Positions 15,564 to 24,087 of a DNA stretch of 64,000 nt are shown here, piece after piece (the stretch's first letter is position 1; every line of letters starts with the position of its first letter). The DNA comes from an uncultured Prevotellaceae bacterium (GTDB lineage: Bacteria; Bacteroidota; Bacteroidia; Bacteroidales; Bacteroidaceae), in assembly GCA_947166305.1 (NCBI GenBank), contig CAMVDV010000011.1:17872-81871 (forward strand). The letters are read 5' to 3'. Made by a program: the position numbers and the translations under genes. A model generated the notes under the pieces. The model did not search any database and was not told the DNA's origin. It worked only from the letters and a program-made list of their open reading frames with translations.

Positions 15564-17252
15564 ATGGATAACAATCCCATATTGCGTCGATTCCTCAGGC
15601 AAACGAGTTTTAACTCTGAGGAGGATTACAGGCAGAACCTCGAGTTTATCGTGCCCAAGGGCTTCAATTTTGCCTATGATGTCGTGGATGCCTGGGCAGA
15701 ATCCTCGCCCCAGAAGCTTGCACTCCTGTGGACCAACGACGAGAATGCTGAGCGTCGGCTCACATTTTCCGACCTCAAGAGAGAGAGCGACCAAGCCGCT
15801 TCCTACCTTCGAAGCCTTGGCATAGGCCGGGGAGACATGGTGATGCTCATTGAAAAGCGACGCCTCGAGTGGTGGATCACCATGCTTGCCCTGCACAAAC
15901 TCGGCGCCGTGCCCATCCCCGCCACACACATGCTCACCAGTCACGACATTGTCTATCGCAACAATGCCGCTTCCGTCAAGGCCATCATCTGCGTGGGCGA
16001 GCCCTATGTCCTCGGTGAGGTACAGAAGGCACTGCCCGACAGTCCCACCGTAGAGCTGCTCGTCTCCATCGGTCCCGAAGTGCCTGAGGGCTTCCATGAC
16101 TGGCACAAAGAGGTCGCCACGGCACCCCCTTTCCGCCGTCCACGCTTTGTGAATGCCAACGGAGACACTATGATTCTCTACTTCACCTCAGGCACTTCGG
16201 GCGAACCCAAAATGGTGGCCCACGACTTTCTCTATGCCCTGGGACATCTCACGACGGGCGTCTTCTGGCACAACCTAACGCCGGAGAGCATACATCTCAC
16301 GGTAGCCGACACCGGTTGGGGCAAGGCCGTGTGGGGGAAACTCTACGGACAATGGTTTGCAGGGGCTTGCGTTTTCGTCTTCGACCACGAGAAGTTTTCG
16401 GCAGAAAGGCTGTTGCGTCAGATGGAAAAGTACAGGGTGACAAGCTTCTGTGCCCCGCCCACTGTCTATAGATTCCTCATCCGTGAGGACTTCAGCCGCT
16501 ATGACCTCTCGGCCTTACGCTACTGCACGACTGCCGGCGAGGCGCTCAATGCGGCCGTTTACAACAAGTTCTTCGAGCTCACAGGCATCCGCCTTATGGA
16601 AGGATTCGGGCAGACCGAGACGACAATGACGCTGGGGACCTTCCCCTGGATGCAGCCAAAACCGGGAAGCATGGGCAAGCCTAATCCACAGTACGAGATT
16701 GCCTTGCTCCGGCCGGACCTTTCGCTTTGCGAGGACGGCGAGAAGGGTGAGATAGCAGTTCGCTTGAACGAGGGACACAAGGCCATTGGGCTTTTCAAGG
16801 AATACTACCGAGACAGCAACACAACCTTCGAGGCTTGCCACGACGGCTACTACTTCACGGGCGACATGGCTTGGCGCGACAAGGACGGATACTACTGGTT
16901 TGAGGGAAGAAAGGACGACGTCATCAAGAGCTCGGGCTACCGCATCGGGCCTTTCGAAGTGGAGAGTGCGCTGATGACGCACCCGGCGGTGGTGGAATGT
17001 GCCATCACCGGCGTGCCGGACGAAACGCGCGGAATGGTGGTGAAGGCAACCGTAGTGCTCGGCAAGGAGTGGAAGGACAGGGCCAACGACGCGCTGGTGA
17101 AGGAACTGCAGACGCACGTCAAGCACGTCACGGCACCCTATAAGTACCCGCGCATCATTGAGTTCGTGGACGAACTGCCCAAGACCATCAGCGGAAAGAT
17201 ACGCCGTGTGGAGATTCGCCAGAAGGACAATTCGCAAGTTCCCCAGCCATGA
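15564..17252 (+). CDS. AMP-forming acyl-CoA synthetase
   Basis: This 562-aa ANL-family enzyme adenylates a carboxylate and transfers it to CoA. The phosphate loop is YFTSGTSGEPKMVAHD. GWGKAVWGKLYGQW, GFGQTETTMTLG and YFTGDMAWRDKDGYYWFEGR follow. The C-terminal catalytic lysine is in TISGKIRRVEIR. The sequence resembles acetyl/medium-chain acyl-CoA synthetases, but the substrate is not decidable by eye. The ATG at 15564 is preferred to the TTG two codons earlier. Its leader is a short repeat of tcaatgt-like 7-mers. Confidence 0.88.
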   Translation: MDNNPILRRFLRQTSFNSEEDYRQNLEFIVPKGFNFAYDVVDAWAESSPQKLALLWTNDENAERRLTFSDLKRESDQAASYLRSLGIGRGDMVMLIEKRRLEWWITMLALHKLGAVPIPATHMLTSHDIVYRNNAASVKAIICVGEPYVLGEVQKALPDSPTVELLVSIGPEVPEGFHDWHKEVATAPPFRRPRFVNANGDTMILYFTSGTSGEPKMVAHDFLYALGHLTTGVFWHNLTPESIHLTVADTGWGKAVWGKLYGQWFAGACVFVFDHEKFSAERLLRQMEKYRVTSFCAPPTVYRFLIREDFSRYDLSALRYCTTAGEALNAAVYNKFFELTGIRLMEGFGQTETTMTLGTFPWMQPKPGSMGKPNPQYEIALLRPDLSLCEDGEKGEIAVRLNEGHKAIGLFKEYYRDSNTTFEACHDGYYFTGDMAWRDKDGYYWFEGRKDDVIKSSGYRIGPFEVESALMTHPAVVECAITGVPDETRGMVVKATVVLGKEWKDRANDALVKELQTHVKHVTAPYKYPRIIEFVDELPKTISGKIRRVEIRQKDNSQVPQP

Positions 17253-17354
17253 GAGAGAAAAACCTCTCCCCATCCCTCCCCTTAAACAGTGAAGGGTGTG
17301 GTGACAAATGGTAAGGGTTAAACGAACAAATGGAAAAGGATTCTAAATTGTCCA

Positions 17355-17404
17355 ATACTCCAATCGTAAATAAATAGTAAATAGTAAATCGTCAAATAGT
17401 AAAT
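17355..17404. repeat. 8-bp-period leader before argF'
   Basis: Variants of gtaaataa, agtaaata and gtcaaata are spaced about 8 bp apart up to the start codon. An almost identical leader occurs in the prophage at 60104-60150 before the capsid gene. Confidence 0.75.
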
Positions 17405-17405
17405 A

Positions 17406-18422
17406 ATGAAGAGTTTTCTCAACGTCCAGGACCTTGGCGACCTCAAGGCTGCGCTCGCCGAGGCTGCCGAACTGAAGGCCAACCGCTTTAAGTACGACAC
17501 GTTGGGCAAGAACAAAACCTTGCTCATGGTGTTCTTCAACAACAGTCTGCGCACCCGGCTCTCCACCCAAAAGGCTGCCATGAACCTCGGCATGAACGTC
17601 ATCGTGCTCGACGTGAACGCAGGGGCATGGAAGCTGGAAACCGAGCGTGGCGTCGTCATGGACGGCGACAAGAGCGAACACCTGCTGGAGGCCATCCCGG
17701 TGATGGGCAGCTATTGCGACATCGTCGGCATCCGTTCCTTCGCAGGCCTGAGCGACAGGGACTATGACTACGCAGAGACCGTCTATCATCAGTTCGAGAA
17801 ATATAGTGGCAAGCCAGTCTTCGCCATGGAGACGGCCACAGTGCATCCGCTCCAAGCCTTTGCCGACCTCATCACCATAGCAGAGCACAAGAGGCCCCAC
17901 CGCCCGAAGGTAGTGCTCACATGGGCGCCCCATCCCAAGTCCTTGCCGCAGGCTGTGCCCAACAGCTTCGCGCAGTGGATGGTGGAAGCCGACAGGCAAG
18001 GCCTTCCCCTCGCACTGGATGGCGCCGAACAGGGCATCGACTTCGTCATCACACACCCCGAGGGCTATGAGCTCGACCCAGCCTTCACCCGCGGGGCACG
18101 CATTGAGTACGACCAGCAGAAGGCCTTCGAGGGCGCCGACTTCGTGTACGCCAAGAACTGGAGCTGCCCGGGCATCGGCCGTTACGCCAAGGACTACGGA
18201 CGCATCCTCCACGACTATCACACGATGATGCAATGGACCGTCGATGCCCGCCACATGGCGTGGACCAACGATGCCCACTTCATGCACTGCCTGCCCGTGC
18301 GCCGTGGCATGATTGTCACCGACGATGTCATCGAGAGCCCCACGTCGCTCGTCATCCCGGAGGCTGCCAACCGTGAGCTCTCGGCAACCGTCGTGCTGAA
18401 ACATTTCCTGCAAGAAATGTGA
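17406..18422 (+). CDS. argF': N-succinyl/N-acetyl-ornithine carbamoyltransferase
   Basis: This enzyme carbamoylates an N-acylated ornithine in the Bacteroidetes arginine route. The 338-aa protein has the carbamoyl-phosphate motif as FFNNSLRTRLS, then ATVHPLQAFADL, TWAPHPKSLPQAVPNS and MHCLPVRRG, all close to the Bacteroides fragilis ArgF'. From memory, the residue deciding succinyl against acetyl specificity is Pro90 in B. fragilis; the aligned residue here appears to be Ser90 (GDKSEHLL). Acyl preference is therefore open. The gene is alone between the ligase gene and a secreted-protein gene. Confidence 0.9.
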   Translation: MKSFLNVQDLGDLKAALAEAAELKANRFKYDTLGKNKTLLMVFFNNSLRTRLSTQKAAMNLGMNVIVLDVNAGAWKLETERGVVMDGDKSEHLLEAIPVMGSYCDIVGIRSFAGLSDRDYDYAETVYHQFEKYSGKPVFAMETATVHPLQAFADLITIAEHKRPHRPKVVLTWAPHPKSLPQAVPNSFAQWMVEADRQGLPLALDGAEQGIDFVITHPEGYELDPAFTRGARIEYDQQKAFEGADFVYAKNWSCPGIGRYAKDYGRILHDYHTMMQWTVDARHMAWTNDAHFMHCLPVRRGMIVTDDVIESPTSLVIPEAANRELSATVVLKHFLQEM

Positions 18423-18439
18423 AAAAAAAGCAGGGATTC

Positions 18440-18470
18440 TTTGCAGCTTCAGATAATAATCGTATCTTTG
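18440..18470 (+). promoter_or_regulatory. Canonical Bacteroidetes promoter
   Basis: TTTG at 18440-18443 and TATCTTTG at 18463-18470 with a 19-bp spacer. It drives the secreted-protein gene at 18496 and probably the nitroreductase gene behind it. Confidence 0.75.
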
Positions 18471-18495
18471 CCACAAATAATTTAACTTATAGACT

Positions 18496-18915
18496 ATGAA
18501 AAAACTCATTTTCTCGCTGCTCTCCCTCTTCGCAGCAACTGCCATGCAGGCCGACACGGCGCTGTTCGTCCACCAGAAGTCAGGTGGCGTAGTGGAATAT
18601 GCCTTCAGCGAAAAGCCCGTCGTGACGTACCAGGAAGGTCATCTCGTCATTTCTGCAGCCGAGGCATCGGTCATGTATCCGCTCTCCGACATGCAGAAGT
18701 TCACCTTCGGCGAAGTGGATGATCAGGTGACACGCATCGTCGCTCCCGTCGACATGGCACCCCAGCCCACCCAGATCTACAGTATCGACGGCAAGCTCAT
18801 GCGCACCTATCAGCCGGGTGAGAACGGCGCTACGTCCGCTTCGCTCGAGGGCTTGACGTCCGGCACCTACATCATCAAGAACGGCAAGACAAGCTATAAA
18901 GTCCTCAAGAAGTAG
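18496..18915 (+). CDS. Secreted protein with type IX-like C-terminal sorting tail
   Basis: This 139-aa protein starts with a signal peptide (MKKLIFSLLSLFAATAMQAD). The C-terminal 50 residues (QIYSIDGKLMRTY, LEGLTSGTYIIKNG, YKVLKK) resemble the beta-strand tail that directs proteins to the type IX secretion system or serves as a surface anchor. The middle contains a beta-rich segment with no motif I can name. A strong promoter precedes it. It may be followed in one transcript by the nitroreductase gene 3 bp downstream. Confidence 0.75.
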   Translation: MKKLIFSLLSLFAATAMQADTALFVHQKSGGVVEYAFSEKPVVTYQEGHLVISAAEASVMYPLSDMQKFTFGEVDDQVTRIVAPVDMAPQPTQIYSIDGKLMRTYQPGENGATSASLEGLTSGTYIIKNGKTSYKVLKK

Positions 18916-18918
18916 GCT

Positions 18919-19428
18919 TTGGAAAAACTTCTTGACCTCATCAGGAACCGCTACAGCTGTCGTGGCTACTCGGACAAGGCTGTGGAGGCGGAGAAGGTGG
19001 CATACATCAAGGAATGTGTGCGGCTCTCTCCGTCGGCAGTCAACAGGCAGCCGTGGCACTTCCGCTTCGTCGTCAGCAAGGAGGGCAGGGAGAAGCTGCA
19101 GTCATGCTACTCCCGTCCGTGGTTTGCCGAAGCCCCTCTCTACGTCATAGCCTCGCTGCTCCACGAAGAAGAGTGGGTGAGAGCCGACGGCAAGGCGCAC
19201 GGCAACATCGACGTGGCCATTGCCGTGGAGCATCTCTGCCTTGCCGCTGCAGAGCAAGGGCTCGGCTCGTGCTGGGTCTGCAACTTCGATGCTGACCGCC
19301 TCCACGCGCTGTTTGCGATGCCGGAGACTGAGGAACCCGTCGCCATCGTTCCCCTCGGCTATGCCCGCGACCCACAGGTTCCGCCCAAATCGCGCAAGGC
19401 GGCAGAGGACATCTTCTCCGAAGAATAA
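18919..19428 (+). CDS. Nitroreductase family protein
   Basis: This 169-aa FMN-dependent oxidoreductase begins with the family start IRNRYSCRGYSDKAV, then SPSAVNRQPWHF (FMN contact) and a C-terminal AAAEQGLGSCWVCNFD and VPLGYARD. The only start in this position is TTG at 18919, three bases after the previous stop; this supports coupled translation. The physiological substrate is unknown. Confidence 0.88.
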   Translation: MEKLLDLIRNRYSCRGYSDKAVEAEKVAYIKECVRLSPSAVNRQPWHFRFVVSKEGREKLQSCYSRPWFAEAPLYVIASLLHEEEWVRADGKAHGNIDVAIAVEHLCLAAAEQGLGSCWVCNFDADRLHALFAMPETEEPVAIVPLGYARDPQVPPKSRKAAEDIFSEE

Positions 19429-19435
19429 AAACGTC

Positions 19436-19510
19436 GCACGCGGGGATGTTGATTCCCGCGTGCGGCGATTGCAATTTCCGCGTGCGGCGATGGGCATCGT
19501 CGCACGCGGC
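19436..19510. repeat. 22-bp-period array, family A, locus 3
   Basis: Cores at 19436 (gcacgcg), 19458 and 19480 (gcgtgcg) and 19502 (gcacgcg) are exactly 22 bp apart. The mixed orientation lets neighbouring units pair as hairpins. The array starts 8 bp after the nitroreductase stop codon. Confidence 0.85.
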
Positions 19511-19564
19511 GTTTTTTATTGTCGCTTCCTGCGAAAAGAATACTTTCCTTTGGAGGAAGCGACA

Positions 19565-19678
19565 CACTCTCCTTGTAGGGACGCGCCGTGGCGCGTCCGC
19601 GTTTGCTGCGAAGGTATTGTGGAGGAGAATGATGTGCGGATGGCGGACGCGCCACGGCGCGTCCCTACAAGGTGAGTG
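19565..19678. repeat. Palindromic element P2
   Basis: The arms 19565-19600 and 19643-19678 are 36-bp inverted repeats with one mismatch. Each contains the inner palindrome ggacgcgccgtggcgcgtcc. The loop is 42 bp and the whole is 114 bp, the same length as the P1 copy in lplA. A single arm-like piece occurs at 36984-37012 before the six-hairpin glycosidase gene. Confidence 0.9.
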
Positions 19679-19746
19679 AGTAAGACCGCTTTTATTCGGA
19701 CAGCAATTGTTTTTATCCTCCTCCTTCGGAGCGTCGGTTGTGCCGT

Positions 19747-20958
19747 TCAGTCCTCGTCCAACTTTGCCAGTCCTCCTTCGGCCGTCTCCTTGTAGAGCGA
19801 GGGGAGGTCCTTGCCGGTCTGCTTCATGACGCGCACGACGCGGTCGAAGCTCACGCGGTGTTGTCCGTCGGAGAGCGAGGCGTAGAAGTTGGCATCCAGT
19901 GCGCGGGCGGCGGCAAAGGCGTTGCGCTCGATGCAGGGAATCTGTACGAGTCCGCAGACAGGGTCGCACGTCATGCCCAAATGGTGCTCCAGTCCCATCT
20001 CTGCGGCGTACTCTATCTGCGACACACTGCCGCCGAAGAGCTGGCAAGCCGCTGCCGATGCCATGGCACTCGCCACGCCTACTTCGCCCTGACAGCCTAC
20101 GTCGGCACCCGAAATGCTGGCGTTGTGCTTCACCAGGTTGCCGATGAGTCCGGCGGTGGCGAGTGCGTGGAGGATGCGTTCCTCGCTGAAGTTGTGGTTG
20201 TGGCCCAGGTGGTAGAGCACGGCAGGCAGTACGCCGCAGGAGCCACACGTCGGGGCTGTGGCAATCAATCCGCCGGAGGCATTCTCCTCGCTCACTGCCA
20301 GGGCGTAGGCATAGACGAGGCCCGAGCTCTGCAAGTTTGCTTTGTAGCCCTTGGCTTTGGTGTAGTATGTGGGAGCTTTCCTTTGCAGTCCGAGCGGACC
20401 GGGCAGTATGCCTTCGTGGTTGATGCCACGCTCCACGGCCTCCTGCATCACGCGCCATATCTCCCTCAGGTAGTCCCATATCTCCTTCCCCTCGCACTGT
20501 TCCACGTATTCCCAGAAGGTATGTCCCGTATGCTGACACCATGTCATGATTTCCTTCATGGTGTTGAGCGGATAGAGCGACGTGCTGTCGTCGGCCTCCC
20601 TTTCCTCTTCCTTGCCTTCGGAAAGTGCTCCGCCGCCGATGCTGTAGACGGTCCATTCGTCGGCGAGCGTGCCGTCGGGCTGAACGGTGGCGAATTTCAT
20701 GCCATTGGGATGGAAGGGAAGGAAGACGGACGGCTGCCAGTGGATGCTGACGCGGGCCTTTGGCTCCAGCACGCTCAGTATGGCGACGTCGGTGAGATGC
20801 CCCTTGCCGGTGGCGGCGAGTGAGCCGTAGAGCGTCACGTCGAAGGCTTCGGCCTCTGGATGGCGTTCAAGATACTGGTTGGCCGCTGCCTGTGGGCCCA
20901 TCGTGTGACTGCTCGACGGGCCGAGGCCTATGCGAAAAAGTTCTCTCAAGGATTTCAT
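19747..20958 (-). CDS. sdaA: L-serine ammonia-lyase (single-chain, iron-sulfur)
   Basis: This enzyme deaminates L-serine to pyruvate. The 403-aa protein starts with the beta-domain signature GPSSSHTMGPQAAA, while the catalytic half has TAPTCGSCGVLPAVL, GADVGCQGEVGVASAMA and CDPVCGLVQIPCIERN, whose cysteines hold the 4Fe-4S cluster. Its length and domain order match fused SdaA. It stands alone on the minus strand between repeat element P2 and cutC. Serine links it to the glycine and one-carbon genes of this window through glycine hydroxymethyltransferase, which is not encoded here. Confidence 0.95.
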   Translation of the reverse strand: MKSLRELFRIGLGPSSSHTMGPQAAANQYLERHPEAEAFDVTLYGSLAATGKGHLTDVAILSVLEPKARVSIHWQPSVFLPFHPNGMKFATVQPDGTLADEWTVYSIGGGALSEGKEEEREADDSTSLYPLNTMKEIMTWCQHTGHTFWEYVEQCEGKEIWDYLREIWRVMQEAVERGINHEGILPGPLGLQRKAPTYYTKAKGYKANLQSSGLVYAYALAVSEENASGGLIATAPTCGSCGVLPAVLYHLGHNHNFSEERILHALATAGLIGNLVKHNASISGADVGCQGEVGVASAMASAAACQLFGGSVSQIEYAAEMGLEHHLGMTCDPVCGLVQIPCIERNAFAAARALDANFYASLSDGQHRVSFDRVVRVMKQTGKDLPSLYKETAEGGLAKLDED

Positions 20959-21032
20959 GTTTGTTTATCTTTTGTGCTCCCTCTGCCTCCTCGCCATTGA
21001 CAGGAAGAGGAAACAGAGCGGCAGCAAGTTAT

Positions 21033-21710
21033 TCACTGTTCATTATTACATTTTCTCTTCAACTCCCTGACCAGAAGGACGTCGGTGTGTCCGTCCCTGC
21101 GGAGCGAGCCGTGTATCTCCGTGGCCCCCGTCTCTGTGAGGATGCGGCGGGCGTTTCCTGGGTTCACCCCAGCGCCCGGCATGATGATGAGCCTGCCCTC
21201 CGACTGCTCCACCAGCTGCCTTATCATGGGAATGCCTTGCTCGGCCGTCGGAGCCTGACCCGATGTGAGCAGACGATGGCAGCCAAGCGAGATGATTTGC
21301 TCCAGGGCTTCCGTGGGACGGGCACAGACATCGAAGGCACGATGAAAGGTGATGCTCATGCCCTCCGTTTCCTCTGCAAGCCGACTCGTTGTCGTTTCGT
21401 CGATGCTCCCATCGGCCTTCAGCGCACCAATCACCACGCCGTTGGCCCCAAGCCGACGCGCCTGGCGTATGTCACTCAGCATGGTCTGCACCTCGGCCTC
21501 TTCGTAAACGAAGCCACCCGCACGCGGTCGTATCAGCACCTGCACAGGGATGCCCGTCCCGACGGCTTCCTCTATCATCGCAGCCGACGGCGTCAGTCCG
21601 TCCAAGTCCAGTGCCCGGCAAAGCTCCACGCGCTCAGCTCCGCCAGCAACGGCAGCCCGCACGCTCTGCAAGTCGCCGCAACAAACTTCCAATGTAAAAC
21701 GGTTCGTCAT
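21033..21710 (-). CDS. cutC: CutC family protein
   Basis: This 225-aa TIM-barrel protein starts at the ATG 21710-21708 (MTNRFTLEVCCGDLQSV), 24 bp after a -7 box. It contains AGGAERVELC, IRPRAGGFVY, GANGVVIGAL, TFHRAFDVC and ILTSGQ-type segments (LLTSGQAPTAEQG). CutC was named for copper homeostasis, but its biochemical role is unsettled. The longer open frame upstream runs through the promoter and is rejected. Confidence 0.92.
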   Translation of the reverse strand: MTNRFTLEVCCGDLQSVRAAVAGGAERVELCRALDLDGLTPSAAMIEEAVGTGIPVQVLIRPRAGGFVYEEAEVQTMLSDIRQARRLGANGVVIGALKADGSIDETTTSRLAEETEGMSITFHRAFDVCARPTEALEQIISLGCHRLLTSGQAPTAEQGIPMIRQLVEQSEGRLIIMPGAGVNPGNARRILTETGATEIHGSLRRDGHTDVLLVRELKRKCNNEQ

Positions 21711-21733
21711 ACTACCCTTTGCTACATTTATTG

Positions 21734-21741
21734 CAAAGGTA
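21734..21741 (-). promoter_or_regulatory. -7 box before cutC
   Basis: Leftward TACCTTTG just upstream of the cutC start. Confidence 0.6.
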
Positions 21742-21816
21742 CGGAATAAAACGCTAATCGCCAAACATTCCGGCCATTTGTCCACAAAAAGAGGCAAAAT
21801 GTGGCTCTCGATGAGT

Positions 21817-21903
21817 AAAAAAAAAGAGAGTGGCTTCACAGCTACTCTCTCTCAACTAGGTATTAGCTTTGTTTAAGGTAAAAAGATTGTTTTCAGGATA
21901 ACG
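21817..21903 (-). ncRNA. Candidate small RNA with its own promoter and terminator
   Basis: A leftward TACCTTTG at 21915-21908 has a TTG about 20 bp upstream (21938-21936). About 55 bp downstream is a stem (agagagtagc with gccactctct) around TGTGAA, directly followed by nine T on the minus strand. The expected transcript is about 85 nt and contains no start codon with a usable frame. It may belong to a conserved Bacteroidales small-RNA family, but I cannot name it reliably. Confidence 0.6.
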
Positions 21904-21989
21904 AGTGCAAAGGTATAGCATTTTTATGCACTACGCAAGTAATTCTTTATGTTGTTTAACATGTTTCTGCTTTTTCTCCGTCCTTTTGT

Positions 21990-22844
21990 CTAAGATTGAA
22001 CACTTTTTAAGTGATATTGCACAAGTTCGTCGATGGGCTTTTTCAAGATAATGCCCGGTTCTAAGCCTTCAGCCTTGGTGGCTTCGACGAGTTCGTCGGT
22101 GAACTGATGGGCGATGCCTCCCACGAAATTGACGGGCATTTCCCGATGATAGGCAACGACATTGTGCCTGAGGAAAAGGCGGAAGGCATCGAGAAGCAAG
22201 GCGCGGATGGCTGGAAGGGTGCGGTGCGCGGCAATGAAGGGCACAAGCGAGGCGAGGAAAGCGTTGGCGGCTGGCTCGCGATAGACACGCCGTATGATGT
22301 CGGGCAATGTGAGGTTGTACGTTTCGCAAAACTCCTCCTTGAGCGTCGCAGGCAAGGTTCCTTTGAAGAGGCCATTGAGAAGCGACTTGCCGAGGAACGA
22401 GCCGCTGCCTTCATCGCCAAGGATATAGCCCAGGGGAGGCGTGTTGCGAATGATGTCATGGCCGTCGTAGAGACAACTGTTGGAACCCGTTCCCAGGATG
22501 CAGGCAATGCCTGGCTCGTGGCCGAGGAGTGCCCTTGCCGCGCCAAGCAAGTCGCTCTCCACCTCCACCTTGCTGCCGGGGAACAGTTCTTCCAGCACTT
22601 CTCTCACCGTCTGGCTGAACGGTTCGATGCATCCAGCCCCGTAGAAACAGACGGTCTGCACTTCGGTTCCGGCAGGAAGGGAAGGCATCAGGTCGTGGTA
22701 TAATACATTATATATATTATTGCGCGCGTCGCGTGCGGGATTGATGCCACGGGTTTGCAGGCAGACCTGCGTGCCGTGGGGGCCGGAGAAGAGCCAGTCA
22801 GTCTTCGTCGAGCCGCTGTCCGCTATGAGTAATCCTTTGTTCAT
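21990..22844 (-). CDS. BadF/BadG-type N-acetylglucosamine kinase-like ATPase
   Basis: This 284-aa ASKHA-fold protein starts MNKGLLIADSGSTKTDWLF (phosphate-1 motif DSGSTKT). It has YGAGC, GIACILGTGSNSCLYDG (phosphate-2) and PLGYILGDEGSGSFLGK, typical of N-acetylglucosamine kinase homologues of Bacteroidetes. It probably phosphorylates an amino sugar salvaged from peptidoglycan or glycans; the substrate is inferred. The ATG at 22844 is preferred over one eight codons upstream. Confidence 0.85.
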   Translation of the reverse strand: MNKGLLIADSGSTKTDWLFSGPHGTQVCLQTRGINPARDARNNIYNVLYHDLMPSLPAGTEVQTVCFYGAGCIEPFSQTVREVLEELFPGSKVEVESDLLGAARALLGHEPGIACILGTGSNSCLYDGHDIIRNTPPLGYILGDEGSGSFLGKSLLNGLFKGTLPATLKEEFCETYNLTLPDIIRRVYREPAANAFLASLVPFIAAHRTLPAIRALLLDAFRLFLRHNVVAYHREMPVNFVGGIAHQFTDELVEATKAEGLEPGIILKKPIDELVQYHLKSVQS

Positions 22845-22865
22845 AATGGAGTTGAGAAGTGTCGG

Positions 22866-22950
22866 CATACAAGAAAAAGGAGCAAGGAGCAGGAGGCTGT
22901 GAGCGGGGTTATGTCGCTCTGCTCTTGCTTCTTGCTCCTTTTCTTTATGT
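22866..22950. repeat. Octamer palindrome between secG and the kinase gene
   Basis: The left arm (aaggagcaaggagcag) and right arm (ctcttgcttcttgctcc) are imperfect inverted copies with an 8-bp inner period. The palindrome fills the gap between the two genes. Confidence 0.7.
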
Positions 22951-22976
22951 CAGGTTTCCTGTTCCTGGCGTTGGTT

Positions 22977-23324
22977 TTACTGGGCAGGTGCTTCTGCAGG
23001 AGCGTCGGTTGCTGCAGGTTGCTCCATGGCTGGAACGCCGGCAGGGTTGGTTGCTGCCTGCTCCACGGCCTGCTGCATGATGACGGATTCACTGCTGCTT
23101 GTGCTGGGAAGGAAGGCCACGCTGATGACACTGAGGAAGATCATAGCGCCAGCAAGGAACCATGTTGCCTTTTCGATGAAGTTTGTTGTCTTGGGAGCAC
23201 CAAGAATCTGGTTGTTGTTGGAGTAGTCGGCAGCCAGACCGCCGCCCTTTGATTCCTGAATGAGTACGATGAGGCACATGAGAATGGAGGCCAATACAAT
23301 CAGGATAACGATAGATGTGTACAT
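22977..23324 (-). CDS. secG: Preprotein translocase subunit SecG
   Basis: This 115-aa membrane protein has a first transmembrane segment (IVILIVLASILMCLIVLIQ), then the SecG loop motif ESKGGGLAADYS and a second segment (LAGAMIFLSVISVAFL). The C-terminal tail is rich in Ala, Pro and Gln, as is usual in Bacteroidetes. It follows a TPR-like gene by 3 bp in an operon with lptE. Confidence 0.93.
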   Translation of the reverse strand: MYTSIVILIVLASILMCLIVLIQESKGGGLAADYSNNNQILGAPKTTNFIEKATWFLAGAMIFLSVISVAFLPSTSSSESVIMQQAVEQAATNPAGVPAMEQPAATDAPAEAPAQ

Positions 23325-23327
23325 GTT

Positions 23328-24068
23328 TTATTTGTGTTTATTGTTTAAGATTAGTTTCTCGAGGAATCTGATTTGGTCTGCAAAGTAACGATTTTTTTTT
23401 GGATATTTCAAGGAAAGTTGCCGGATAATTTTCACTGCGTTCTCATATTTGCCTTGTTTGATGTAAATTCCGGCCATTATTTCGGTGAGAATCTCGCTTT
23501 CGGAGTCGTTTTTTGGTGTTATGTCTTCGTTGGCTTGCTTCTCTTTAGGATTGTTTTCTTCGTCGGATGAGAGTACGATTCTGCCGGTTTCCTTTTCGAG
23601 GAAGTCTTCCACGACGCCTCCTCCGTTCATGGGGAGCTCTTCGGTGCGCTTGGCACCCTGCAGGCTTTCTTGCCAAAGGAGGTAGCCTATGTAGTCTTGT
23701 GCCGCGTCGATGGGTTGTCCGGAGGGCGTTGTTTGCAGTTGTGCCTCGAGGAAGTTGTCGATGAGGCTGACGGTGCGTGAGGCGGAAGTGTCTGTCGGGT
23801 CGTCGTATCGCTTGCGTTCTTCGGGCTGGGTGTAGTGTGGTTCTTCTGTGAGGCGGAAGACTGCTTCGCGGCAGGGCACGAGGATGGCGGTGCGGCGGAG
23901 GGTCTCGTCGTAGGAAGGGTCGTGCCTTTTGTAGAGAGCCTCGAGCAGGAGGATGCGAGCGACGTGGAAGTAGGGGTGCTGCTGCACGAGTCTTTGCAGC
24001 TGCAGGATGGCGTCGTCGTCGAGGAGGGTGTCGGGTCGGCGGATGAAGTCGATGATGTGTCGTTGCAT
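23328..24068 (-). CDS. Conserved Bacteroidales protein with C-terminal TPR-like helices
   Basis: This 246-aa soluble protein starts MQRHIIDFIRRPDTL at 24068. Its C-terminus (LTEIMAGIYIKQGKYENAVKI, LSLKYPKKNRYFADQI) reads as one TPR unit. Helical segments LQRLVQQHPYFHVARILLLEA and a charged linker precede it. There is no signal peptide. The gene is always placed between lptE and secG in my experience of this order, but its function is unknown. Confidence 0.75.
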   Translation of the reverse strand: MQRHIIDFIRRPDTLLDDDAILQLQRLVQQHPYFHVARILLLEALYKRHDPSYDETLRRTAILVPCREAVFRLTEEPHYTQPEERKRYDDPTDTSASRTVSLIDNFLEAQLQTTPSGQPIDAAQDYIGYLLWQESLQGAKRTEELPMNGGGVVEDFLEKETGRIVLSSDEENNPKEKQANEDITPKNDSESEILTEIMAGIYIKQGKYENAVKIIRQLSLKYPKKNRYFADQIRFLEKLILNNKHK

Positions 24069-24087
24069 GGGTCGTTGTGTTTGATGT

